Assembly (NCBI GenBank): GCA_022615595.1
Contig: JAKEGI010000078.1
Location: forward strand, 1 to 8,995
Direction: 5' to 3'
Source: Bacteroidales bacterium
Lineage (GTDB): Bacteria > Bacteroidota > Bacteroidia > Bacteroidales > VadinHA17
DNA length: 8,995 nucleotides
Below are positions 1 through 7,168 of this stretch, piece by piece. Made by a program: the position numbers and the translations under genes. Each line of letters begins with the position of its first letter. The stretch's first letter is position 1. The notes under the pieces are model-generated. The model did no database searches. It had not been told where the DNA came from and was given only the letters and a program-made list of their open reading frames with translations.

Positions 1-1537
1 TACTGTTCCCCTGCGAGGCGCTTATACCGTGCGGATCGTGACATATATTACAGGGGGCTCTCTCTTCGCTGATATGTCTGTTATGATATGGGAATGAATT
101 GTTCCCGAGAATTGAGGTACGGCTATGGCAGCTGTAACACAGTTCATAGGCCGACGCTGATTCTATGGTGTTATCAGCCTTTTCATAACGGTATTTAAGT
201 ATAGACGGATAGATTGACCCATGGGGCCCCTGCGGTGATCCGGCACCGTTGCTTGCATGACAGTGTGTGCAATAGATGACACTTGACTCAGTATAATCCG
301 GGGCAATCAGGCTCGGCGAATCAGGGTTCTTCCCGGGCCCGGTGACAGGGTGGTATGAGGGACCACTGAGAGCGAATTCGAGCCTGACATTGTTCTGCTC
401 AATCAGTCGGGCAGTGCGGCTCGGAGGTTTATTAGGGCTATCGGCGTGACATCTGTAACATAATTCATATTCATATTGAACAGGATTTACGGGGCTGCCT
501 ATCTGGTTTATGCCCCCTACCCCAATAATAAAGCCATTGGCTGTCGGCGCAGATGCTGCAAGCACTCTGACAGCATGCGGGTTATGACAATCTTCGCACT
601 CAACATGCATGTTGGATACAAGTTCATCCTCGGTTGCATCATGAGTCAGTGTATAACCGTATACATTATGAATATATGGTTTTGAGAACTGGCTTCTAAT
701 GTCCTTTGATGCTACATTTCCATCATGGCAATTGAGGCAGTTACTTTCCTCTGCCAGGTAGTTCATTAGCCTGCTCTTGCCACCTGCACCGTGCGGGTTG
801 TGACAATTCTCACATCCATTTTCTGTTACATTGGTGTATGGAGTATGCTGCCACGGATCAGTCCCGGTTCCGGTCCATGTTTTGGTCGAACTGCTATGGC
901 TTGACTGGCCCCAATAGTTTCGGTCATGGCACCTGAAGCACATATCGGAGAACTGGTTTGAAGCTACCAGAAAATCACTATATACATTACTATGAGGGTC
1001 ATGACACGAAGTGCATTGAACCTTGCCGGACTCAAGAGTAACCGGATGTGAAATGGATGAGGGGTCCTTAAGCTGACCGTCAGACGCCATTAGGGCAGAG
1101 TTGTAAACAAATGACACTGGATGATCATCAGAGAGATCGCTTGTCAAATTACTTCTTCCCGGTGGCAGCCTGGTCACACCGCCGGAGAAACTTATATCAT
1201 TCGTCAGGCTTATGACGTTGCCAAGGGCAATGGTGCCATCATGACAGGAGAGGCACAATATTGAAGAACCGTCAGGTTGCCCTGGCACAGCCTGAAGCGT
1301 GGTGCTATTATACAGAACATAGGTTGCCCCAGGGTCCTCCCTGTTCCAGAGCGGACCCGAAGGAGAGCTGTTATGAGGCGTATGACAGAAAATGCATATC
1401 TCCGTCTCAGATGTAGCCTTGACTGTTCCGGGACCGGTGACTGATAAATTATGCACCGTATTCACCACTGACTGAGAGTGAATAATGCAACTGCAATAGA
1501 AGAAGCACACTATAGCGGTAAGCCTTCCTTTAGTCAT
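1..1537 (-). CDS. Large secreted multiheme cytochrome c, at least 11 hemes, C-terminus off the window
   Basis: The frame is open from the ATG at 1537 to base 1 without a stop, giving 512 visible residues; the C-terminus is missing. Residues 1-22 form a signal peptide ending near HSQ, so the protein is exported. CXXCH heme sites begin at residues 48, 95, 175, 200, 242, 267, 314, 360, 423, 467 and 496, all in frame. Many are followed by DPH, NPH or TPH, as in doubled-CXXCH cytochromes. The first four sites, with PLWN at 62-65, CLSCHDGTIAL and DHPVSF, match the tetraheme cytochrome at 7169-7816. Residues 370-512 (YHPVTGPGKNP, PSLI, YCTHCH, GPHGS, CNICHDPHGIS) look like a conserved block known to me from large multiheme cytochromes of anaerobic bacteria. 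The ATG overlaps the stop of the upstream NHL gene (ATGA), so translation is probably coupled. Likely role: extracellular or outer-surface electron carrier. Heme count is seen; location and role are inferred. Confidence 0.93.
   Translation of the reverse strand, partial: MTKGRLTAIVCFFYCSCIIHSQSVVNTVHNLSVTGPGTVKATSETEICIFCHTPHNSSPSGPLWNREDPGATYVLYNSTTLQAVPGQPDGSSILCLSCHDGTIALGNVISLTNDISFSGGVTRLPPGRSNLTSDLSDDHPVSFVYNSALMASDGQLKDPSSISHPVTLESGKVQCTSCHDPHSNVYSDFLVASNQFSDMCFRCHDRNYWGQSSHSSSTKTWTGTGTDPWQHTPYTNVTENGCENCHNPHGAGGKSRLMNYLAEESNCLNCHDGNVASKDIRSQFSKPYIHNVYGYTLTHDATEDELVSNMHVECEDCHNPHAVRVLAASAPTANGFIIGVGGINQIGSPVNPVQYEYELCYRCHADSPNKPPSRTARLIEQNNVRLEFALSGPSYHPVTGPGKNPDSPSLIAPDYTESSVIYCTHCHASNGAGSPQGPHGSIYPSILKYRYEKADNTIESASAYELCYSCHSRTSILGNNSFPYHNRHISEERAPCNICHDPHGISASQGNS
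1534..1537 (-). other. ATGA stop/start overlap between NHL gene and large cytochrome
   Basis: On the minus strand the four bases read ATGA: the TGA ends the NHL protein and the ATG starts the large multiheme cytochrome. Such overlaps usually mean translation of the downstream gene depends on termination and re-initiation from the upstream one. Confidence 0.85.
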
Positions 1538-2535
1538 CTCTGGTCATTCTTTATTAACTGGTAAACCTGTATCCTGCTGTTATAGGTGTCTGCAATATAT
1601 ATGAAATCGTTCTTATCAATAAAAATACCGGAAGGCATCCAGAACTGATATTCGCCTCTGCCCTGTGTGCCAAAATAATAGAGCAGCCGTCCTGATATAT
1701 CAAATATCTGAACAGTATTGAACAGGGCATCAACCACATAAATATTCCCCTGCGAGTCTGTTGCCACCCCCCTGGGTCTGGCAAAAGTGCCTGTCACATC
1801 CCCGGCCTTACCAAAGGAACCTATAAAATCTCCTTCACCTGAGAGTATCTGAACCCGGAAATTCATGGAATCAACAATATAAACCCTGCCTGCTCTGTCA
1901 ATCCATATGTAGGTGGGAAAATTGAATTCAAGAGGGCCCCTTCCTCTCAGACCGATGGTCTTTATCCGCTTGCCTTCCGTATTAAAAACCGAGATACGGT
2001 GAGATCCTGTCTCTGCAACCCATATCTCCCCTCTTGTCTCTGAGAAGGCAACTCCTGTAGGCCGGGAGAGAGTTGATGCATCATTAAACTGTCTGACTTG
2101 TCTCCCGTCGATTGACAACACGTATACCTCATTCAGGCGGGAATCGGTAAAAAGAATTCCTGCCCTGCCGAATGAACATATCCCGACCAGCGAGGGGAAT
2201 GATGAGTATTTCTTTCTGAATACCGGCAGCCTGTCAGTTTTCCCGTCCAGATGATGCAAAATGGTTCCGTCTCCCTGGTTAACAATCCATATATCCTGAG
2301 TTCCTGATGCCAGAACAGTTACCGGACTATTATATACTACGGACTCATTGCCGGCTATGAAGTTATAGATATTTTCAAAGAAGCCCGCTTTCTCCTTACC
2401 GGCTGGCGATGGTAAAGTAGCAACATACCTTATGAATGGATCTTCTGCCATAGCGTTCTGCGTCGTCAGTCCGGACACCTGACCGCCAGGCAGCCATGCA
2501 AATGAATATACCATGATCAATATCAGTAACTTCAT
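1534..2535 (-). CDS. Secreted NHL-repeat / 6-bladed beta-propeller protein
   Basis: 333 residues. An N-terminal hydrophobic segment (about 1-30, ending near AMA) is a signal peptide without a lipobox, so a soluble periplasmic or secreted protein is expected. Six blade-like segments can be placed at about 68-100, 112-147, 157-195, 205-242, 252-289 and 299-330. The last four are clear NHL repeats of the form RPxGVA..GxIYVVDxxxxxVQIF..G. It is homologous over its full length to the NHL lipoprotein at 6018-7091; the best shared stretch is YVVDAxFxxVQIF. Its ATG overlaps the stop of the upstream cytochrome by 4 bases (ATGA), and its own stop overlaps the next cytochrome start in the same way, so it is co-translated between two multiheme cytochromes. 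NHL propellers are protein-interaction scaffolds and recur beside multiheme cytochromes; no catalytic residues are evident. A role in assembling or docking the cytochromes is inference. Confidence 0.9.
   Translation of the reverse strand: MKLLILIMVYSFAWLPGGQVSGLTTQNAMAEDPFIRYVATLPSPAGKEKAGFFENIYNFIAGNESVVYNSPVTVLASGTQDIWIVNQGDGTILHHLDGKTDRLPVFRKKYSSFPSLVGICSFGRAGILFTDSRLNEVYVLSIDGRQVRQFNDASTLSRPTGVAFSETRGEIWVAETGSHRISVFNTEGKRIKTIGLRGRGPLEFNFPTYIWIDRAGRVYIVDSMNFRVQILSGEGDFIGSFGKAGDVTGTFARPRGVATDSQGNIYVVDALFNTVQIFDISGRLLYYFGTQGRGEYQFWMPSGIFIDKNDFIYIADTYNSRIQVYQLIKNDQR
2532..2535 (-). other. ATGA stop/start overlap between octa/nonaheme cytochrome and NHL gene
   Basis: The minus strand reads ATGA here: the TGA ends the cytochrome and the ATG opens the NHL protein. 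Together with the identical junction at 1534-1537 this ties the last three operon genes into one translational unit. Confidence 0.85.
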
Positions 2536-3461
2536 TGCCTGGCATTTTTTTGAACAGGTACCATTACCTCTTCAGGGATTGTCCTGTCATATTTTTTCTC
2601 AGAGTGACAGGCTGTGAGACACGACCCCCCGTTTTCTGTTACATCAAAACTGATTTTCATCTCCCAGTTTCCAAACTTTAGCTTATCAATGATCAGTTTT
2701 TCATTCTGTGTGCCATGGGCATCATGGCACATGGAACAGCTTCTCCCCTTCTCCCGGTTTCCATGGACATAATGCAGATTAGTCGTACCATTTCTGAACC
2801 CGGTACCGTATTCGGTAGTCTCAGCCAACAGAAGATCTGTATCGTGACACAGGAAACAAAGCTCGTATGCGTCGGTGGAGGGCAATACATACTGATCTGC
2901 AGGATAACCGGCAACGAGCAAAGTACTCTTCTCAGAAGAATGGGGCAAATGGCATATTACGCATCCACCCTCAACGGCCTGATGAACAGATTTTACACTG
3001 GTGATGAGCTGGCGTATATTTTTAATCCTCCGGGATTCAGTAACTATTGTTCTGCCATGGCAGCTGAGGCACAAATCGTTTGGACTTCTGATCAGCAATT
3101 TATTCTGGGGAGATGAATGTGGATTATGACAATTCATGCATGACACTTTATCATTCATCGGTCCGTGTATTACCGGCATCGTTCCTGAGTTATCCTGAAT
3201 GTCAGTATGACACATATAACAGAGGTCCGGCACTTTATCTGCCAGGACAAATCCACTTACATCGGGTTGCGGATGTTCAGCGCCAGTAGGGGTATGACAG
3301 ATGTCACAGGTTGTTTTAAGCTCAGGATGGACGACATCATTCCCGGTCAGGTCACTGTGACAGGTAATGCACTCTGTCTTAACGGTTTCAGAGTCAACAT
3401 GTCTTATACCTACTAAAGACAGAATGAGGAGAATAACTATAGCTATGAAATACCCTGGCAT
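2532..3461 (-). CDS. Multiheme cytochrome c with eight CXXCH motifs and one CX3CH motif
   Basis: 309 residues from an ATG preceded by AAAAGGAT. Residues 3-19 are strongly hydrophobic and form a signal peptide or N-terminal anchor; there is no lipobox cysteine. CXXCH motifs start at residues 31, 52, 81, 108, 131, 167, 202 and 242. A ninth candidate, CLTACH at 281-286, has three residues between the cysteines (CX3CH) and sits in a GGSCLTACH..KKYDR context near the C-terminus. Several motifs are followed by NPH, LPH or DAH, as in cytochrome c3-like doubled-CXXCH domains, and further histidines (45, 63, 99, 160, 230, 233) could be distal ligands. The gene lies 11 bases after the outer-membrane barrel gene and overlaps the NHL gene that follows. 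It is most likely the periplasmic or surface partner of the barrel in a trans-envelope electron path. The heme motifs are certain; cellular side and redox partner are inferred. Confidence 0.92.
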   Translation of the reverse strand: MPGYFIAIVILLILSLVGIRHVDSETVKTECITCHSDLTGNDVVHPELKTTCDICHTPTGAEHPQPDVSGFVLADKVPDLCYMCHTDIQDNSGTMPVIHGPMNDKVSCMNCHNPHSSPQNKLLIRSPNDLCLSCHGRTIVTESRRIKNIRQLITSVKSVHQAVEGGCVICHLPHSSEKSTLLVAGYPADQYVLPSTDAYELCFLCHDTDLLLAETTEYGTGFRNGTTNLHYVHGNREKGRSCSMCHDAHGTQNEKLIIDKLKFGNWEMKISFDVTENGGSCLTACHSEKKYDRTIPEEVMVPVQKNARQ

Positions 3462-3472
3462 ATCCTTTTTTA

Positions 3473-5422
3473 TTAAAATTTCCGTACAACCTCAATAAAA
3501 GTACCGAGGAAAGCAAAATCACTGTTCAGGTACTTTCTGCTGTACATCTCCAGACCTCCTTTAAAATATAGTTGCCTTACAGATGATGATATCCCCAGCC
3601 TGGAGGTTATGAGATCCAGGTCGATGTTCTGACCTCTCTGGCTCAGGTAGCCCCCCTCAAGGTCTATCCTCGTCCTGAAACTGAAACTGTAGGTTATCTT
3701 ACCGGTAAGATTAACATGCAACTGATTGAATTCATCATCCAGAACCTTATAATCCAGAACATTGCCATTTATTGAAACAAGTAGCTTCGAAGCCAGGCTC
3801 AGGTTCAGATCAAGGTAGTATCTCAATCTCCTGTAGGGAATAATGTTACTGCTATAATTGTCATATTCAACCCCGAGCCCTGCGAAGCCAAAATCAAGCC
3901 TGCCACCATAGATATTCTGATCGTAATAATTCAGGGTAAGAAAATCGGTCTCCTCCATATTATGGTAATCCTGGAAAGAGCCCCTGTAATATATTTCAAT
4001 CAGCTTTCCGAAAAACTGAACCCCTGCTGCTACCGAGTTATTGTTAGCCTCAAAGCTGTACGAGCCGGGTTGTATGGCTGTATAATCTGCATTAATAGTC
4101 TGATTGTCTGCAATCTGACCTCCAGGCACCCTCTGTATCTCCAGGTAGTTATTCCTTTCGGTGATGGTGTAGTCAAAATTCAGCTGGTAGATGATTTTGC
4201 CGGTTATATCCTTTATCAGAAGCGTTGACGGGTTTGCATAAGGCTTATCAAGGAGGGTGATCTCTGAGTCTGACAGGATGTGCTCTTCATTTACAATTCT
4301 TACCGGGGCTGATATCCCGGTCATGTCATAGTTGCTGTGATAATAACGGTATGAAAGATTTATTCTGCCTGTACCGATCCTTTTTGTATAACTGAGATCA
4401 AAACCCATTCTTAGATCCGTTTCACTATAAATGGTCTGCTCAATCCCCGAATAATCAGTGAAAATACCTGATGACAGACTTTCAAACAGCTGGTGATTTA
4501 TCGATCCCCTGATCCTGTTCTGTGATAAAAGTTGAGAAGGGTCTTCAAGCCTGTAATAGTTATATCCGGCATTGAACCTGAAGCGGGCCGGAAGGCTGAA
4601 CATCAACCTTTCGATCGCTTCAACCTTGCTGAAAGGATAATCACCTTCCTGGTCATAGAATGACAAAAGTGAGTTAAAGCTGTAATTTCTTTTTTTGTCA
4701 AAGTACAGGTTATCAGTCAGGGAGACTCTGTTGATAATATTACTTACCTCTGATGACCCTGCATAGTTATATGTGTAATCATCGCGGGTATATATGAGTT
4801 CATTCATGTCATTCTTGCCAAAGGTTTTCTCCACCCTCCCCAGGATATTATTCTGTGTCATTGAGAAATCTCTTCCTGTCTGAACTTCCTGCTGCCTCCA
4901 GTCTGACTGGCGGTAAGAGACTGAGAGAGGAAGGAATTTATTATTAAGCGATAACATCCCTCCCCATTGACTGTTATCAGTCTTGATATTTGTCAGCAAC
5001 TCCCGGTTAAAATAGGTCTGGTTCAAGTTAACAAAGGCATTCATGCTGATTGCCTTATTTCTGAATACAGCAGTTCTGAAGTCGAATTTCTTCAGTGTTC
5101 TCACTTCGGACCTGTCCGGCACGAGCAGATAGGTTTCATTTCGCGTTTCCGGGTTATATTCGAGGTCAAGGTTCAGGTAGACCACATCGGGGTTCCATAA
5201 ATAACTTGCAGTGTTAAGCATTATCCCGCCAATAAAGTAGAGGCTCTTCTGATCTTCTTCAATATCTCCGATTAGACTCTTCTGCTCCCGGTAGAGGCCT
5301 TTAAGCTTTAATTCACCATTAACCGATTGCAGACGAAAGAATCCGTTGGTGGCAGTCTGCGAAAATGAGAGGCTGCTGCTTAACACTGCTGTCAAAACCG
5401 CTATTTGCTTTAACCCCTTCAA
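3473..5422 (-). CDS. Outer-membrane beta-barrel protein, candidate porin of a porin-cytochrome conduit
   Basis: 649 residues. The N-terminus (KGLKQIAVLTAVLSSSLSFS) is a signal peptide. The rest is rich in alternating polar/hydrophobic, Tyr/Phe/Asn-heavy strands typical of a transmembrane beta-barrel, and the chain ends in ...VVRKF, a C-terminal aromatic as in the BAM-recognised beta-signal. No heme motif is present. Around residues 373-462 the strand pattern is interrupted by a soluble-looking insert (LLDKPYANPSTLLIKD, then EIQRVPGGQIADNQ) that could be a plug or surface domain. The start is TTG: a stop lies seven codons upstream, no ATG intervenes, and any later start would cut into the signal peptide. 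It sits 13 bases after the pentaheme lipoprotein gene and 11 bases before the octa/nonaheme gene. By analogy with Geobacter conduits, where a barrel sheathes cytochromes across the outer membrane, it is the best candidate for the conduit porin. I cannot show close homology to a named porin. Confidence 0.88.
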   Translation of the reverse strand: MKGLKQIAVLTAVLSSSLSFSQTATNGFFRLQSVNGELKLKGLYREQKSLIGDIEEDQKSLYFIGGIMLNTASYLWNPDVVYLNLDLEYNPETRNETYLLVPDRSEVRTLKKFDFRTAVFRNKAISMNAFVNLNQTYFNRELLTNIKTDNSQWGGMLSLNNKFLPLSVSYRQSDWRQQEVQTGRDFSMTQNNILGRVEKTFGKNDMNELIYTRDDYTYNYAGSSEVSNIINRVSLTDNLYFDKKRNYSFNSLLSFYDQEGDYPFSKVEAIERLMFSLPARFRFNAGYNYYRLEDPSQLLSQNRIRGSINHQLFESLSSGIFTDYSGIEQTIYSETDLRMGFDLSYTKRIGTGRINLSYRYYHSNYDMTGISAPVRIVNEEHILSDSEITLLDKPYANPSTLLIKDITGKIIYQLNFDYTITERNNYLEIQRVPGGQIADNQTINADYTAIQPGSYSFEANNNSVAAGVQFFGKLIEIYYRGSFQDYHNMEETDFLTLNYYDQNIYGGRLDFGFAGLGVEYDNYSSNIIPYRRLRYYLDLNLSLASKLLVSINGNVLDYKVLDDEFNQLHVNLTGKITYSFSFRTRIDLEGGYLSQRGQNIDLDLITSRLGISSSVRQLYFKGGLEMYSRKYLNSDFAFLGTFIEVVRKF

Positions 5423-5435
5423 CTTTGAAGAATAA

Positions 5436-6005
5436 TCAGTTTAATATGAAGCTGTCGTCTCCCCCGTGAGGGTTATGACATGATATGCATTCGTTATCAG
5501 CTATCTTGCCGTGAGCACTGTTTTCAAAGACAGCCTGAGCCTCATGACACTCAAGGCAAAGCGGCTGTCCAGTCCTGACCAGCAACTTTTTATTTTTTGA
5601 CATATGCGGATTATGGCAAGTAGTACAATAGCCCCCTGCAACAGGACCATGAATGTATTTATATTCCGTTGAATAGTCGCTGTGGCAGGCATAGCAAAGG
5701 TCAGGCTGTGGCATAATGAGATCACTCTTCAACTTTTCGTCATGACAGCTGAAACATACATTCTCACTATAGGGATAATGTGCAGAATAACCAATTGTCA
5801 CCTCAACCGGAACCGCCCGGAAAACTTCTGAATTAAAATCACTCTCATCCGGAACAACTGAGGACTCAGCATCTGCGCTGTCAGCCGGAGGAACTCCGTC
5901 AAAGAAGAATGTCAGCAGGTTATTGCTGATTTTAGGAGAGCATGAAATCGAGAATGAAATTACTGCAAACGACAGATACTTTAATATTTTATAAATTATA
6001 ACCAC
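5436..6005 (-). CDS. Pentaheme cytochrome c lipoprotein
   Basis: 189 residues. A hydrophobic leader ends in SISC with Cys22 as the probable lipidated residue, so it should be anchored in a membrane. The segment LLTFFFDGVPP (residues 30-40) follows directly; I recall this FFFDGVP motif from other membrane-attached multiheme cytochromes. An acidic, low-complexity linker (41-60) leads to five evenly spaced CXXCH motifs at 84, 104, 127, 150 and 173, two of them followed by NPH (CHNPHM, CHNPHG). Distal-ligand histidines at 119, 134, 165 and 180 are available. The start is GTG: the upstream NHL stop lies in the same frame five codons earlier and no ATG is present. Being immediately upstream of the barrel gene, it is the natural lipoprotein cytochrome partner of the porin, either inside the barrel or on its periplasmic face. 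That placement is inferred from gene order. Confidence 0.92.
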   Translation of the reverse strand: MVIIYKILKYLSFAVISFSISCSPKISNNLLTFFFDGVPPADSADAESSVVPDESDFNSEVFRAVPVEVTIGYSAHYPYSENVCFSCHDEKLKSDLIMPQPDLCYACHSDYSTEYKYIHGPVAGGYCTTCHNPHMSKNKKLLVRTGQPLCLECHEAQAVFENSAHGKIADNECISCHNPHGGDDSFILN

Positions 6006-6017
6006 CTGTCTGCCTTT

Positions 6018-7091
6018 TCATCTTGTTTCAACAAATCCATAAACACTCAACTTGTCAGGGCCATACTGATTTGTAACAAAGATTAAATATTTGAGCATGA
6101 AGCTATCATCCACATACTCATTGAAGTATTCAAGTCCGGTATAAGAAATAGTAATATCAGCCGGCAACCACATGTCACCATGACTGGAATAAGGGCCACC
6201 GAAAAACATAAGGACCTTTCCCTCGTTGTTAAAGATCTGAACATTCTCAAAAGCAGCGTCAACCACATAAAGGTTTGATCGTTCGTCAACTGTCACACCC
6301 TTAGGCCTCATGAGCTGTCCGGCATAGTAACCCTGACCACCGACAAAACTCCGGAAATCACCCTCAGGTGAAAATTTCTTAACTCTGTTATCACCCAGGT
6401 CAGAGACAAAGATGAATGAGCTGTTGACGAAAAGATTAGTTGGCTGATAAAGATATCCATCATCACCCGGCTCCATCTCCGGGAACTTAAATAACAAGCT
6501 ATATGTCTCTTTATCATAAACATAAATCTTCTGGTCTTTTATTGAGGCAACATAGATACTGTCGCCTCTTACGACCACATCTGTAGGCTTGTAGGTTTCG
6601 TCTGACTCTCCGAATTCAGAGAAATATTTTCCTTCTTTATTGAATACAACCACCTGTCGGCGATTGCCGTCTGCCACATAAAGGAAGCCGTTATCATCAA
6701 CCGAACAGTTGAGAGGCAGTTGTAACTGGCCCCTTCCCTTAGGGATAAAATAGTCAAAGCTCTTTTTAGAAAGATCCAGAAGCACCAGCCCACCCAGACC
6801 AGTATCACATATATAGACCATTGAGTCACTTACTGTAACACCATAAGGCTTAATTATAGACTTAGGGACCTCCTCTCCATAGAGAAATCTGTTGAACGCT
6901 GACTGCTTCCCATTTATATCAGATGACACGCTTATTGAAGTGAGGTACTGAATCCTGGTCGTATCAGGAGGAGGCGGATAGATGACCAGATCATCTGTTA
7001 ATGTAGATTTACTTAAGTCACTGGTACACGAACAAACTATCAGGATAATAAAGGTAATAAAGGCAACAGGGTGAATTCTCTTTATAATCAT
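6018..7091 (-). CDS. NHL-repeat / 6-bladed beta-propeller lipoprotein
   Basis: 357 residues from the ATG at 7091. This start is preferred over the in-frame TTG at 7112 because it gives a compact lipoprotein leader (MIIKRIHPVAF...IVCSC) with Cys22 as the likely lipidated residue. The mature N-terminus carries YPPPPDTTRIQYL (residues 38-50), a lead-in that I know from 6-bladed propeller lipoproteins. Blade-like repeats then follow from about 80 to 345, for example KPYGVTV..MVYICDT, LPLNCSVDDNGFLYVAD and RPKGVTVDERSNLYVVDAAF. It is paralogous to the NHL protein at 1534-2535, but is lipidated and has a longer C-terminal blade with an insertion (about 317-334, LEYFNEYVDDSF). It is the second gene of the cytochrome operon: 77 bases downstream of the tetraheme gene, and its stop is 12 bases before the pentaheme start. 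It has no heme motif. A structural or docking role on the membrane surface is inferred. Confidence 0.9.
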   Translation of the reverse strand: MIIKRIHPVAFITFIILIVCSCTSDLSKSTLTDDLVIYPPPPDTTRIQYLTSISVSSDINGKQSAFNRFLYGEEVPKSIIKPYGVTVSDSMVYICDTGLGGLVLLDLSKKSFDYFIPKGRGQLQLPLNCSVDDNGFLYVADGNRRQVVVFNKEGKYFSEFGESDETYKPTDVVVRGDSIYVASIKDQKIYVYDKETYSLLFKFPEMEPGDDGYLYQPTNLFVNSSFIFVSDLGDNRVKKFSPEGDFRSFVGGQGYYAGQLMRPKGVTVDERSNLYVVDAAFENVQIFNNEGKVLMFFGGPYSSHGDMWLPADITISYTGLEYFNEYVDDSFMLKYLIFVTNQYGPDKLSVYGFVETR

Positions 7092-7168
7092 CTTAAAGAA
7101 TATTTCTGACAACCTGAAAGAAAAACGTCAATCAACTTACTGATAAGACTTTAGTCCGGATAATATCC

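Noticed and set aside
476..685. Plus-strand open frame opposite the large cytochrome
   Set aside because: It is antisense to in-frame heme motifs (for example CEDCH at 584-598) and has no supporting signal.
2715..3116. Plus-strand open frame opposite the octa/nonaheme cytochrome
   Set aside because: The minus strand here carries in-frame CXXCH motifs; the plus-strand product has no recognisable domain and is a shadow.
3962..4228. Plus-strand open frame opposite the outer-membrane barrel
   Set aside because: It is fully antisense to a convincing barrel gene and resembles nothing known.
7092..7112. Longer N-terminus of the NHL lipoprotein from a TTG at 7112
   Set aside because: The ATG at 7091 gives a normal lipoprotein leader; the extra seven residues would add non-signal sequence before it.
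7158..7168. Short palindrome GGATAATATCC just after the tetraheme stop codon
   Set aside because: The arms are 5 bases with a single-base centre, too little to call a terminator or operator; chance is likely in AT-rich DNA.
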